NCBI GenBank assembly: GCA_004794655.1
Contig: SMMW01000585.1
Location: 1,196,001-1,260,000 of the forward strand
DNA: 64,000 nucleotides
Source of the DNA: Marisa cornuarietis
Taxonomy: Eukaryota > Mollusca > Gastropoda > Architaenioglossa > Ampullariidae
Direction of reading: 5' to 3'
Positions within the stretch are counted from its first letter, which is position 1. Each line of letters starts with the position of its first letter. Below are positions 47,453-60,631 of the stretch, in pieces. Position numbers and translations under genes: made by a program. The notes below the pieces were generated by a model. It ran no database searches and was not told where the DNA came from. It saw nothing but the letters and a program-made list of their open reading frames with translations.

Positions 47453-47490
47453 TGCGTGCGTGGGTGCGTGTGTGTGTGTGTGTGTGTGTG
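47453..47490 (+). repeat. (CGTG)n-(GT)n microsatellite
   Basis: CGTG units followed by a GT run. Confidence 0.9.
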
Positions 47491-48685
47491 GGGGGATATT
47501 ATTTTTATCTGCATAAATACAGACACAAAGATGCCACAATGGCTGTAGTGCCTCCGTAAAGAATATTATTCCTTAAATAACTCAATAAATAATAATAATA
47601 ATAATAATGGACCTTGTGTCACCGCATTAAACTAATAATAATGTATAGATCGAACAGGTGAACTTCTCGCTCTAGCCACGTTTTGTATAGACGCTAAGCT
47701 GAAGCAGTTCCAAACAAACAAAAACCTTCTTGAACAGAAGCCAGCGAGCGTTCAGCTGACAATACCAGATTTTTTTTTTTAGAACTTATATACCACCCTG
47801 GTCTCCAACGATCATCTGCAAAAGGTGTACGGGACAGAAAAATGGGAAATTGATGCAGAACACTCTGTCAACAATAAAATAATCAATGCAACACGTGTAA
47901 AAGATCCATATAGCAGCACTGAAGTCCTTTGCAGACAATCCACTCGATGCTTTCAGGAAATTATTTCTGACCAATACTCCCCACAGTTTTCTGCCCGGAA
48001 AAAAATGAGCTGCGGACAGGCTTACTAAATTTTTGTTGCACCAATGAACTTTTCACCCAGAGAAAAAAAATAGCATATTGAAATCCTTTGGTGAGTGAAC
48101 TATGGCGATAGTCTAAGGGCCGCTGTACATATTTCTAGCAACTGAACAGCACATCTGAACTGAGCGCTGCTCACCAGCACAACACAAATCGTTTTCACAA
48201 GCCTCAGCTACGTTGAATGAAAGCTGCGGTCAACAAATGGTCTCCCCGCCCCCAAAGCACTTTTAATTAATAGATTTTAGTATATTTTGGTCGAATAATT
48301 GTTATCTACAAACGTTTCTCGTTCAACTTACGAGAGAAACCTACTTTCATCGTATATGTGACAGAAAAAACACAATCATAATAAATAACAAAATAACAAC
48401 AATATAAAGATTGTTTGATATTTCGGTCGAAAGACGTTTTTTAGAGCGTCTCCTCAGGGAACACATATGACTAGAGGTTTTGTTCGACTTTCGTCTAACA
48501 GTGTGTACCCGGCTTTAGACACTCAGACTTACTTTCAAAAAGCATTACAAATATCACCTAATAATTTAATAATGTATTACTTAAAAAATTCTCGTAGCAT
48601 GTTGTCAGGGCCGATTTAGGGTATTCGTTATCCATTACATACGGAAGTTTGTTGGAAGCGAATTTTAGGGTTAGGGTACCATTAC

Positions 48686-49213
48686 TGACAATGACAATGA
48701 CCAACTTTATTAATCCTAATGGGCAATTTTAACATGGGAAATGTTACTATATGTAAAAAGGTCCTACTTACGAAATAAGTTACAGTTACTAAGTAAAAAA
48801 TATGAACAAGTGACACAATCTAAAAAACAAAACAAAAAAACAATCTTACATCTAGACCACTCACATGCACACCTACAACATCACACACACACACACACAC
48901 ACAACTGACACTTCATCTGTGATAGAGCAGCTAGACTGCAGATGCAGAGGCACAAACAGGTGCATATTGCTTCTACATACAGGCAGAGCATAACGTTTAC
49001 CTGAACTTAATAAGACAAATTCTCCCGCTAGTACCTGTGTAAGTATTGACCCCCCCCCCACACACACACACAAAATGTGGGAAGCTTTTCTGACTATTTT
49101 GATGACAAAAAGAAGCTAAATCCCTCTGCTTGATATCAATTATATTAGAACATATATGGACAATACTGCTCAGACTATTCCAGTCATGTACAGAATGTGG
49201 AACCAGCATAGAG
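48686..49213 (-). mobile_element. L2/CR1-like LINE, 5'-truncated, copy B
   Basis: Minus-strand reading gives the reverse-transcriptase C-terminus (LAGEFVLLSSGKRYALPVCR) followed by a 3' UTR and a TTGTCATTGTCA tail. It matches copy A (27954-28775) block by block, including GGCAGAGCATAACGTTTACC and AATTCTCCCGCTAGTAC. It is shorter at the 5' side, ending where copy A continues into more coding sequence. A CA/C-rich insertion at 49046-49075 splits the frame. Confidence 0.8.
48883..48902 (+). repeat. (CA)n microsatellite inside LINE copy B
   Basis: About ten CA units at the position where copy A has its longer CA array. Confidence 0.9.
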
Positions 49214-49750
49214 ACGAAAACAAATTGGAATCTGTTTTAATCAAGACCTCACATATTTTCTCCCTAGTCGTGTATTTTCTCTCCTTTCCAGTGTCTGATG
49301 TAAGGCGACAGATCCAGGCTTTCCGCCTGACAGTGAAACTCTCTAAAAAAAGAAAAGTTTTATCGTCTAACCTAGACATATTTGTGAAATGTGTCAGGTC
49401 GTGCAGTAAAAGAAATGTCAAGACAACGAAGAGCAAACCTTCGTTTCAGTCCGTCAATTTAAAGGCAGACCTGAACGATGCGATTTTGTTTTCGTGTGAA
49501 CGATGAAACACAAGGAGTTAGTCGAAATTACATTGCTACCCAAAAATTAGTGGAAAGAAGAAAGTGTGGATTAATAGCGGTAGGAAGGGAACAAGGCGAT
49601 TTCTACGAGTAATGAAAATTGTGCTGTTGATAAAAGCAGTTCTGAATCAATGAATGAATGATGGAACCCATACAGCCAGCCAGCCAGCCACCCACAAATC
49701 AGTTACTCAGAAAAAGTAAGCAGTGCCTGTCCCAGAAACCCTAAACTAAC
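49214..49750. other. unrecognised open frame next to LINE copy B
   Basis: The plus frame that runs to 49506 is preceded by a good acceptor (CTCTCCTTTCCAG at 49290) and encodes a Lys/Ser-rich stretch after VSDVRRQIQAFRLTVKLS. It could be a terminal exon, but there is no domain and no partner exon. A CCAGCCAG micro-repeat lies at 49676-49689. Confidence 0.25.
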
Positions 49751-49865
49751 AGTGATCCTAGTGCTGAAATCTGCCCTCACACTCTATGCTGTCAGAGACA
49801 CTCCAGTGGCCATAACCAAAGTTACACACTGCCGGGGGGCAAAACTGAAGAAACCGACGCAAGCT

Positions 49866-50126
49866 GTAGTTTCGAAGCGGTGTCCAGACTTCGCTAGTCT
49901 ACTCCAGGACATCTTTGCATTGCTTTTAACAACGGCCCTCGAGATAAAGCAACATCCTCTGGCAGAGAGAATATCTCTTTGGCCTCTGGGGGTCTGGACA
50001 CCGCTTTACAACTACGACGACGAGACGCTTCTCCTCGATTACCTTCTCTTGGCCCGGGGTAAGAATGGTAAAATCAAGTACTAGCGTTTTGTCTCTGTAG
50101 TTCCGAACTGGTATCCAGACCCCACA
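49866..50126. repeat. inverted and direct copies of a ~25-bp motif
   Basis: GTAGTTTCGAAGCGGTGTCC (49866-49885) reappears inverted at 49991-50015 (GGTCTGGACACCGCTTTACA) and directly at 50097-50120 (GTAGTTCCGAACTGGTATCC). The inverted pair would bound a 150-bp element. The 110-codon frame through this region (49752-50084) is not supported as a gene. Confidence 0.5.
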
Positions 50127-52563
50127 AAAGTTGCGTTAGCTACATTTCCTTAAGGCAGACTTTATCAGTATGGCCTCGGGAGAGGAGAAGGTGTTAAAGG
50201 AACATCTGTAGAGTATTCATGCCTGTTGACAAATACTTAGACTACAGCCTTTGTTGCTGAAACCTGACGTCAGCCACTCTACCACCTGTCATAGCACGCT
50301 GTCATAGCCACTCTCAGGCCATGCGTAGCGCCTACCTGTCTTTCTCCATAGAGTCTGCATCAGGTTACTGAACCTCCAAACTTTACGTCTTCGCCATCAC
50401 ATTGAGGAAAAGCAAAAGAAGCCCTGGGCGCTTGTGTGAGACGACCATTCTCCTAGGCCCCGTAACATTAACTGATCTCACTTAGATTCGCACTGGACGA
50501 GAAAGCATGCCTGCTTAAAGAGAAAACATTTTTATTAGTCAAAAAATCCGAATATTTGGCACGTGATTTTTTTCCTTTGCTTTTAAGATTGAGATTTAAC
50601 ATTGTTAACTAGACAAATATGTTTTATCAAGTTAAGCAGATTGTTTACCTTACAAGTTATGTATATACATATAAATTAAACTTTTTCAGTCAAACATTTG
50701 TCCTTATTTGTCCGGTTAAGAACAGCCTTTACGAAGATTACTAAGCCTGTTTGGCTTACATGACCACCCATGTATCAGGAATCAAAGCTTCTGCTTGTAG
50801 GAAGAAGGGAAGGAAAACACCGATCCTTCGTCTCAGGGCGCTATAACCATCAGGTTAGAAGTTGTGTCCACGTCTGCCGTCACCGCTTTACTACTAGCAA
50901 AACACACAGTGACAATATTAAGCAAGGCCGTTCTCTCGTTATCATCACGTAGAATCTGTCATGACATCTTCCCTCTCCTCAGCTGGCGCAGGTAATGCCA
51001 GTCCACACAAGACAGGCAGGGTGCCACAGCAGCACAGCTCTCAAACGCTTGATGTCTCTTTTACCTGAATGCTTTCGGATATACGTATATTGTCGTTTAA
51101 TTTTTCTTTTTTTTCTTAACCCCCCCCCCGCCCGTCGTTTGGACCCTTCAGTGGATATGTTGATTTGATATTTTTATTCTTTCCTTTAAAAGAAAAGTTA
51201 AAAGACTGACGTTGTGCAAAATGTTTTTCTTATTAACATCACCACGCAGAGAAAGAGCTCAACAATACTGACGTCAGCATAGTACACGAAGTCGTGTACG
51301 TTGTCAAGACTTCAACGAGAGCACTGGGAACATATGTTATTAGCATCATGACGTCACAATTTAGACACCTTTCTGAGCACGATGATCTCGAGAGAGGAAG
51401 AAGGATATTTGTCCAGATCTTGAGAAATATTATCATCCTCCTAGCTTTACCCAATCACTTGAAAACATTTCACTCAACTAGTCCTTTGACACTATTAAGA
51501 GAAATCGGCTATTTCTTATGAAACTGTGCAATACGATTAACTTCATTTATATGGTATTAACCGTGATACACATATATATTTGTTTAGATTATCTATTGGC
51601 ATAAACATATCGTTATTTTAAATCATATTATACAATTTTCTGCTTACGAATTATATTATTATTACCATGAATTTTGCATATGTGCGATGTTGTCTGTGTA
51701 TGTAACTAACACTAGCATAATATAAAGGCAGATGACATTATTTTCGTTGTTTATTTACCTGTCCTCTTATTGTCTTTTTTTCTTATTCTTTATGCTCTAA
51801 TTCTGTGTCCTTTCCTCTCCCTCATTTCTCGTGCCTTTCCTTCACCCAGCCTACATCATACACACTTCCTTTTTTCGCTCTTTCTCTCTAGCATGAAGCG
51901 TCCGAATGTCAAAATTAAAAATTCATGCTCTCAACAGAATCGAAAGTTTACTTTTCAAAGACGGTTATACAGGCTCCTACCGTGTCTTCTGTTGGTATAT
52001 TGATCTATGTGATGTAAACATTGCCTGGCTCTCTTCTTTTCTCCCTCTCTTAGACCCCCCCACCCCTTGAACAGAACGTCCCTTGCAGTCATAGGCCTAT
52101 AGTCACATGACATCTTCTTCTCCATTCCCCACCCCAATTCCCCCCGCATCCTCCAAACAACGTCACTTTCGGGAAATAACAATACTTCCCAGATAAAAGG
52201 AAATAAGAAAGCTGTCACCAAGTTGTAAGTACAAATATTCCAGTCTACCACCTCCTTTGTCTACTCACACAGACGTAAGTTTCTAATGGGCTGCTGACTC
52301 GTATCACATCACCGGGCAAGTATCAGCGAGGGCGCACAGCGACGAGCCACGAGCTTATCGCGTGACATTTAGAGCGTTTGAATGGAGTGGGTGGAAGGTT
52401 GGGGTGGAGAGAAAGGTAAGAGGTATGATGCCATCCACCCATGAACGTCATTGGCTGCTTGCAACACTTGGTCTTCACAAATGACGCCAAGGAATCGAAC
52501 GTGCGGTGTCTACAGGGTCCCATCAAAATAACCTGATTGCGTCGGGTGTTTGTCGTGTGCTAG
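50127..52563. other. gene-free stretch
   Basis: No supportable gene. Only short unconnected frames and AT-rich sequence are seen. Confidence 0.5.
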
Positions 52564-52564
52564 C

Positions 52565-52565
<1 letters not shown>

Positions 52566-52622
<57 letters not shown>
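52566..52622 (+). repeat. (GATT)n microsatellite
   Basis: About 14 GATT units. Confidence 0.95.
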
Positions 52623-53345
52623 AATAAACCTTTCAAACTGTAGTACGATAAAGGTAAGAATCATATTGACAAGGGACAACGCCGCTACAATTCCGAGTAC
52701 CTAAACTAGACAAGGGGAGGGTGTCCTTTCTACTACAAGTAGCTTTAAAGGCTATTCTGATACAAACACGACGATAATTTCAAAATTAAGGACACCTTAT
52801 TAGAAAGTAAACTTATCATTGTTTACTACACAGTTTACTAAATTGTACTCTTATTATTCATCACATGAAACATGAGAATGTAATACTATCGTTGACCACA
52901 TGGCTTACTAGAACGTAATCTTATTGCTTCTCACATAAATGCACTGAGATTTTTTTTGTTTTTTATGAAAGGAAGACGGGGGAAAGCTACAAATGGATTG
53001 ACATACAAGACTACAAATACGTGACATTGTTAAAAGCCGCAGCCAATACAAAAATTTCAAGTACATGTTGATTAGGTGTTGCCATAGCAACAAGCCTATT
53101 TTTGTGACGTCGTAAAGAAACAAAGTTTAAATATCCCTCCATGTCGTAGCTAAAACTTCTCAAGGCTTAAATTTTGTTAAAGGAATGAAACTATTTACTA
53201 AGTCTTAAGGAAGTAGAAATGAACACGAAATCTTTAATAAAATACACCCCACATTGAAAACAGTTTTGTGATCTGTTAGTCAGATGACTTGGGAGTTTCA
53301 CGCTCAGTTAAAATATCTTATTTCCCTGATGACTATTATTTTTAG

Positions 53346-53466
<121 letters not shown>

Positions 53467-54247
53467 AGGGAATAGACTTTTACAGCAAATCGTGGTTAAC
53501 ACGGCATCACTGCGAAGGTTTTTCGTGATTAAAACACCGGCCAAGACTATGGTTATACGTGTTCGCGGCCAAAGCGACTCATCGGCTGCAGGGTATCGGC
53601 TGTGATCTTGCTTGGAGATAAGCGCCACCAAGTGTATCAGCCCAGAAAAAGGACAATAGATAATCGACGCAGAGGAAACATCAAACCGCATCGGTCGAAT
53701 CCCGGTTCAACAACGACCACACACACTACCGGCAAGCTTCAGGGTGGGGGCAGCAAAATGTGGGCTAATGAAACCATACCACCAATTAAGCTGGAAAAGG
53801 AATCTCCATTGGTACACGAAAGGTTTTCACATTACACTAGTACTGCAAGGTGAACGAACTCACCCATGAACTAGAAAGATACCAGTTAGGCACAGTGGGA
53901 CTGGCTCAGGTCAGATGGCCAGGTTTAGAGGAAACTGCAACTGACTGAGGGCACAGGGTCTGGTTTAGTTTGGGATAAAGTTAACACGAGAACGGCCTTG
54001 TACCGAGGGTAGCAGTCATTTCCAATAGGCTGATCTTAATTCGCATCCTTGTAATGCCTTTCAATGTCACCATTGTCCTAGTTTAGGCTCCGAATTAAGG
54101 CGACGAGGTTGATACCACGGACCTTCATGTTTGATACATTCTACGATCAGATAGGGAAAGGGTTTTAAAGGTAGTACATAGCAAGGACATACTTGACTGA
54201 TCCACCCAATCCCTTACCACTAGTGAGAAGGTGCGGCAGGCCTAAAC
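53467..54247. other. gene-free stretch, probably repeat-derived
   Basis: GC-moderate sequence without supportable genes. GGTCGAATCCCGGTTC at 53693-53708 resembles a tRNA B-box but is one base short and has no A-box or cloverleaf partner. Confidence 0.35.
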
Positions 54248-54480
54248 CAGGGACGGACAACCTTTACTCTGACAAGGGCCATAACCTCATTTCGTGGGCG
54301 TACGAAATTATCGACTTCAAAATCAGCTTTCTGTATCAGGAAAAGCCATAGTTTAGCCAAAGTGTGTTAACACGTTTGTAATGTGTACACTCCCAAGCTG
54401 TGTGACACTGGCTGTCCTCTTAGTCACCGTAATACAGGCCAGCAGGCCGCAGGAGTCACGTGCTCCCGATGTCTGGGATG
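54248..54480. mobile_element. possible hAT (Charlie-like) non-autonomous element
   Basis: The left end CAGGGACGGACAACCTTTAC, followed by AAGGGCCATAA, resembles the ends of hAT-Charlie-type elements. A GGCCGCAGG...CTCCCGATGTCTGGG segment near 54444-54477 could be the degraded right end. The inverted repeat is weak, so the right boundary is a guess. Confidence 0.35.
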
Positions 54481-54839
54481 GATTGGCCTGCGCATGGGCA
54501 TAAAGACGGCAGTTTACACACACGTATGACGATCAGGTTTTGCAAACAGTAAAGAAGCTGAAAACGCTCAATGAGTCCTTGTCCAGTATTTTTGCTGCGA
54601 ACGAAACTTGATCGCCAACATACGCATGTGAATTGTCGTCCACATCTTGTTTTATTGAAAAAAATGGTTTACAGAGAGGTATTGAAACTTAGTCTTTATG
54701 CGCTTATGCACCCAATGCCAAGACGGTCATTTCGTCCCAGACATCGATGAACGCGACGAGAAGCTTACGTGTCCTCCCCGCCATGCACGTGTCTGTGTTT
54801 ATCCTGCACTAGACGTTCATTGCGTGTCCCACTTCAGTC

Positions 54840-55075
54840 ATCGCAGATAGCAATGGTTACCTTCTCACAGAAATCACTGCTTTACTACGCAAATGGACTA
54901 GAGGTTGCAGCAACCTGTGCAACCTCCGGGCTGATGACAGACGTCAACGTCCCCCAAAGCAGACTACAACCAGTGAACCTGCAGACGTACCGGTACTACG
55001 GGAAGAGTTCCAGAGAGCGGTACGAAGTCTGAAGGCAGGGAAATCACATGGCTTTGACACAGGTCTGACGAAGGG
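54840..55075 (+). mobile_element. RTE-like LINE fragment, region before the reverse-transcriptase domain
   Basis: In one frame DSNGYLLTEITALLRKWT, and after a frame change DVPVLREEFQ and AVRSLKAGKSHGFD. These correspond to the conserved lead-in (D..G..LT....L.RW) and the RSLKAGKSPGXD motif just before the polymerase domain of RTE/craniofacial-development-2-type LINEs. It breaks off after about 240 bp and has stops and frame changes. It may belong to the same family as the fragment at 46200-46555, but the two do not overlap. Confidence 0.65.
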
Positions 55076-56359
55076 TTGGGCAGGGGGGTCTGGTGTACCC
55101 GGACCCGCGGCTGTAAAGGAGGCCTGGCCATGGTCAGTGGATTTTTTTCTTCTTCTTTTCCTTTTCTTTTTCTTTTAAAGTAAGGTCTGAGGAAAGAACA
55201 CCCAAGCATTACACATGAAGATGTTGAGTTTCAAGTGTGTAGTATACAATATCCAGGCCTCAGGTAGGCGGGCCTGGGGTGGGAAGCGTATTCAGTGGTA
55301 TCATATTCTCGCTGGACAAGCTTGGAGTCGGAAGGCTGCTGAACACCGAGGATTTATCGTGCATGAACCGTCTAGAAGAACTTTCGTGCATTGAGATTGT
55401 TGGTTTTATGTGCCACTACGGGGAAGTGGGGGGGGGGGCTGCAAGCAAATCGGAATTGCTAGTAAAGAGGTAGGTATATTGCTGATGTGTGGCCACTCTG
55501 TGAACCGAGAGGATGGGGGCCCACCCCTGGCGCTGCAGCCTCTAAGCGAGAGATGTCAAGTGTGCTTTATTTCGTAGTTACTTAACGACTTTTCCCGTTT
55601 CTCCATCACCAAACAAACAACTACATTAGTCTACATGGTAGATCCTTGATACCATATTATTCTGTAATACTATCGCAGCCAGCAAAATAGACACATTATT
55701 GCAAAAATATTTGTAAAACCTCTGTCCCGCAAATAGTTTAGCTTAAAAATTTATCACGGTGGTGTCACGGGAAGATTGGAGCGGGATGAGGATGATAAAG
55801 AGGAGTTTATCATGAGAAAGATAATTTAAGTTTAAACTAAAGACAGTGTCCACGCGGTAGGTGGATGGGCGGTAGGAGGTAGGGAGGAAAGTTAATGTGA
55901 CCGGGAAAGGGAGGATTCCGACAACCGTACCTAAAGATGATGATTGGACGACCTCCGGCGATGTACCAGCATCGCCGTGCAATAATACATCGGCCGGCAG
56001 GTCACTAATTATCTTTCCTTCCAGTCTTAGACCTTCTTTTGCTCTTCGCCCAAGCAGCACCAGGTAAGGAGATAATATCTACCTACTATCCGTCCCCAAA
56101 AGCCACCTCGCAATCTTTCTTATCGTGCGCTCGTTGTATTCAAGGAAGTTGTCACATATCTGCTGTAAATGGAGTTTTACGGTGGCTGCGACATTTGTTC
56201 TTCGAATAATCACACTCTTATATTTGAATGTCTTTTTTAAGGATCTCCGTGTCACCTATTATTGTTTCACGATTAAGAAGGGAGGAGGAGGAAAAGTTTA
56301 TAGATGTGTTATGACAGCTTAGTTTGTCTAGGATTTAACTAAACGGCTCCTTTTCTTGA
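55076..56359. other. gene-free stretch
   Basis: No supportable gene. The minus-strand 105-codon frame at 55743-56060 has no recognisable domain. Confidence 0.45.
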
Positions 56360-56363
56360 CACA

Positions 56364-56414
<51 letters not shown>
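56360..56414 (+). repeat. (CA)n microsatellite
   Basis: About 27 CA units. Confidence 0.95.
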
Positions 56415-56416
<2 letters not shown>

Positions 56417-57297
56417 CAGATACAGGCAGATTATGTTGATCCTATTTTGGTTCAGAGACCAGTGACTGTGATGACAGCAACTTCCACCCATGGGCCCGAA
56501 CGTATTGTTGCTGCCCACCTGAGAGGAAGGCGGGGGAAAAGATTCGACGGGATTGGATTTTGTGGGAAATAAATGGTCCGAGCTTGGAGCAACTGGAAGC
56601 AAAGACTGAAATTTTTATGAGATATTTAGACGTCCCTCCCTTTTGCTTGAGTCCTTGGACCAAATAAAGCTTGGGCGGTTGGACCTTCGAGAAAGCTATA
56701 TACACTAAGTTTAACATCTTTTCACACCACACTCTCCTGCCTGTGCTTCTATACTCGAAAAGCCGAGATACTCTACACTTTGTTTTTTTGGTAAGTGCAG
56801 TATTTTTCATTTATATTTCTATGATTTTCTGTTTATTGGCAAATAGCATTTGACAAAGCAGGAACATCAGTGTCGATGAGAGTGACTACCAAGCCTCTCA
56901 AAGTGACTGACAATAAGAAAGTTTGTGAGAAAAGCTCATAAATATATATATAGCCTTACAAAGTCCTTAGTCAGCATTTAAAATGACCATATTGGTACTG
57001 CATAACTTTGTTTCTATGTACAATTAGAATTCAGATAAAATATGCTAAACGTGCATATTTTATGTCCTTGTCACAAAACTCTGTCCTTTTGATCTACTTC
57101 AATGTTAAAATTAATAACCGTTACTGGCTATTAATTAGTCTTTAAAACATTTGCTTTGTCTTCTAAAACCAAGCACGTATTTCAACGGATAGTGACTGAC
57201 GGGGGTTGAAGTCGTAAAAAGTTGGATGTATTCAAAATTTCAAAATGTTAAAGAGTCTGAAGGAGTTCAGTTAAGATATTTGTTTGCGTGTCACAGC

Positions 57298-57298
<1 letters not shown>
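56415..57298. other. gene-free stretch
   Basis: The 122-codon minus-strand frame at 56442-56810 has no recognisable domain. Nothing else is supportable. Confidence 0.45.

Positions 57299-57359
<61 letters not shown>
57299..57359 (+). repeat. (GT)n microsatellite
   Basis: About 30 GT units. Confidence 0.95.
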
Positions 57360-58409
57360 AAGCGCGTGCGCGGTTTTGCTAAAGGAATAAATGAATTAAA
57401 TATAGGAAGGGAGTTTCGATTAGTGCTTCGATTAGAAGGTACTCCCAAAAGAGATACGTCCTAAGGGCAGACCTGAAAACTTCAAAAGTGGTTAATAATG
57501 TAGGACACTTCACAGTGATTCTTAGAATCTTTTGCACATCGCCAGTTACCGTGGCACAAGCAGACCGGTCTGTCAGCATTCTGGTCAAGTACAAAACGTG
57601 TTGTGGCCAACGAGGTGACAAGATCGGTTAAGCAGCTTAGGATGGAGGACTGGCAGTGGAGTTATCTGCTCGCAAGAACAATCAGTGTCGACTGTATTAT
57701 CCAACTGTTTACGAGTCGTAAAGCCCGCAAAACACTACTGCTGTAATTTTAAGGCGATGGGTGCACCAGGTATTGTATGGACCTCTATTACTCGAGCGGA
57801 CATTGTTGTATTTGTGTAATGTCTGACACTGTTCCTTGTTCATTATATACGGCTAATAGCCACCTTTATCACACCTACAATAGGCTGTTGGAAATGAACA
57901 TTATACTGTCTTTAGGCTCTAGTCGTTTCTCTAATCTGTAAGATTTTAACATCGCTGTTGATGTAACATTCCTCACTTGAGGGATTTTTTTTTCTGTGGA
58001 GCGGAGTGCTACAAGTTTGATTACTTAACATCAGCTTTCCCCATTTACTAACCACTCCCGTGTAAACAACTCTATGTTCAAGTAGTGATGTAGATCCTTG
58101 TGCACTTGTCTTTATGCTTGCAGTCTATATTACGTTGTTGAATGAAATGTAGATATTGACAATCGACTTGTAAACATTGTTATATACTGGGAAAATAATT
58201 TACAATTGCAAGGGGCTGGAGTGTCGTCTGTCCCGGGGCCCGTGCTGGCTCTCGGCGGCCCTTCTTTGACAACGTCCCTTTCGTAAACAAAAATGGTATG
58301 CATCCTAGAGATTATTATTTATATATACCGAGAGATAGTTGACAGACATACAAAGATGCAAACCTATATAGATACATAGACGCAAATGAAGGGAAGTAGA
58401 CAATTAGCT

Positions 58410-58595
58410 CCAATATTTACAACAACTCCGATATTAAGAACAACATTTCCAACAAAAACTCCAATATTTCCAACAACAACAGCAACGTCACAACATCAAT
58501 ATTTCCAACAAGAGATCTAATATTTCCGACAAAAACACCAACATTTCCAATAAGAACTCTATTATTTTCACAACAACCCCAACATTTCCAGAAAA
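58410..58595 (+). repeat. degenerate ~21-24-bp tandem repeat
   Basis: Loose copies of ACAAAAACTCCAATATTTCC with CAACAACA insertions, about eight units. Confidence 0.7.
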
Positions 58596-58969
58596 GGTTT
58601 CCGAAAGTCTTGATTCTTTGAGTACTAATCAGCTGTTCCAGGCTGGTTTTCGATCAAGACAATTGTAACAATAAAGGAAAAACTCTTTTGAGCTATTTGA
58701 TTTCTGTGGATGCGGCCACCGTTTCTCGGTGTGAAGTGTTTGTTAAATAGCAGATCAATCCATCTTGTCTGAGAAGTGCTTCCGCCGACCTTAGACGGAA
58801 CGCCATCATCGGTAGAAGTGGGAGGCTCCTGTCCAAGACCATTTCATACTTTTGCGAAATAGACTTTGGAATGTTTTTGTAAGTGAATCCCAGAGTTGTA
58901 TAATTATGGAGACTTAGCGAGCACATAATTTCATCTTTATATCAGTCTATTACTTGAACACGTCTTAAA

Positions 58970-59212
58970 TCATTTCTTTTAAACCTTCCTGTTTGGTCTT
59001 CAAATGCTCGTAAGACTGAAGACCCATCTGTTTATTTAAGATGGACTTAAACTTAAACAACCAAGCAACACTTCTGTCTTTATTTTTGTTTTTACTTTCC
59101 TGGTGTTTTATCTATTTATTTACTTAATTTTTTTCTTCTTATTTTTTATTTATTTTGTTTTTGCTGCGCAATGAGCATTCTTCTGAATGGATACCTTCCC
59201 ATTACAAATGGA

Positions 59213-59289
<77 letters not shown>
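58970..59289 (+). repeat. LINE-like 3' end with (CAT)n tail
   Basis: A motif reading RLKTHLF (CGTAAGACTGAAGACCCATC, one frame broken) resembles the end of LINE ORF2. The 3' UTR contains GCGCAATGAGCATTCTTCTG and ends in ATTACAAATGGA followed by about 25 CAT units (59213-59289). This is the usual ending of Jockey/CR1-type elements with trinucleotide tails, so the microsatellite is probably the element's own tail. Plus orientation. Confidence 0.45.
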
Positions 59290-59864
59290 ATTCAAGATCA
59301 ACAACTAAAGTGATTTATATCTGACAGCATTTCACATTTAAGAGACTTGCCTTTGCATTTTATTTTTCGGACCTCATCGCCAACTCCTTGCCACCTAGCA
59401 TCATTCATAATAAAATCGAAGCCAGCCATTAAATAAGTGTGAATTGGTACGAATATTAGATCTAAAAATATTGCGGAATTTGGGAGGAAATTAAAAAAAT
59501 TCTCTCTGGGAATTTTAGCAAAATGGCGTCATGATGATGCAAATAATCGTGGGGCCACTTCACTTGCACACTGTGGATTCCATATTGTGCGCATTGCCTG
59601 CCGGGCGTGCTCTAAATACACGCAGAAGCCGTGGTGCCCACGTGACCTGCCCTCTGGCATCCGGCAATCTCACCACCATACTGAGCTAAATGTTTCCTTG
59701 GCTTAATACGATCGTCGCCCTAGAAAGACCTCGTACAATATCCAAGTAACAGTACTTCCCTCACGGACTCCTCACCACCACTTTCTCTTCTCTCGCATGA
59801 TCGCTGTCTGGGGAGTTTAAAGGAGGGGAGTTTGGTGTCGCGCGTGAAGAACATAAGCACAGGA

Positions 59865-59895
59865 TTGTGTATGTGTGTGTGTGTGTATATATATT

Positions 59896-59974
<79 letters not shown>

Positions 59975-60000
59975 TAGAGAGAGAGAGAGAGAAAGAGAAG
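59865..60000 (+). repeat. (GT)n-(TA)n-(GT)n-(GA)n compound microsatellite
   Basis: GT run, TATATATTTATATATATA, long GT run to about 59973, then GA units. The 163-codon frame across it (59720-60211) is an artefact. Confidence 0.95.
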
Positions 60001-60237
60001 TGGGATAAGTGAAAAATTGAAGATAGGGGTAGAGAGGGAAGGTTGCAAGAGAATGCTTTACGGCAAACGGATGAAAGGGAGGGGCAAAGAAAAGAGAAGG
60101 TGTAAGGAGTTCACACAGGTCGGCGAAGTACGAGAGTGAGGGAGATCTTGCGCGATCCGCACCACACACGACCGGCCACAGAGGTAGAGTCCATTGTCGG
60201 CAGGAAATCAATTAATATATCGATTTATCTCTTTCAG

Positions 60238-60631
60238 CCTGACGCCTCCCAGGTCCGTGGCACAAAGTGGGCGTTCAGAGAGGAGAAAAGACCAACCGGC
60301 ACACTGCTTGCGTCCTTTCTCTCGCCGCCTCCCACATCAGCAGCAGCTGCGGCCTACCACGCTGTAGCTCTTCCACCAACAACCTCTACCACCACCAAGT
60401 ACAAGAAGTATAAAAACGTGCAAGAAAAGACCCCCGGAGGCATCCAGAGGGTCCACCGAGAGTTAGGCCAGTTTCGAAGCGGAAGAGTCTAGCTGTCTTT
60501 CCAACCTGTAAGAAGTCAAACTCTCTGCGTATACTGTACGAAGTGTACGTTTTTTGGTTTTCTGAAAAGTGTCCCAGACTTTGGCGGAACATCTTCACAG
60601 TCTTTGCGACAAGTCCAAGCACAGAAATCAG
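60238..60631 (+). other. candidate 394-nt exon, possibly 5' UTR or first coding exon
   Basis: The acceptor TTTATCTCTTTCAG (60224-60237) and the consensus donor CAG|GTAAGC at 60632 bound a GC-richer segment. Its best frame (PDASQVRGTKWAFREEKRP onwards) stops at 60490-60492, so most of the exon would be noncoding in that frame. It contains (Ala)5 and Thr-rich low complexity. Either a 5' UTR exon of a gene to the right of the window or a noncoding RNA exon is plausible. Confidence 0.3.

Noticed and set aside
35680..51355. Scattered TGACGTCA/TGACGTCAC motifs (about 35687, 38310, 45244, 51268, 51345) as a CRE network
   Set aside because: Separated by many kilobases with no promoter context; expected by chance or repeats at this window size.
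53680..53710. Possible tRNA gene (GGTCGAATCC)
   Set aside because: The B-box is one base short and no A-box or acceptor stem can be paired.
59720..60211. 163-codon minus-strand frame, the longest in the window
   Set aside because: Its core is a Thr-His repeat from the GT microsatellite; the flanks show no recognisable domain.
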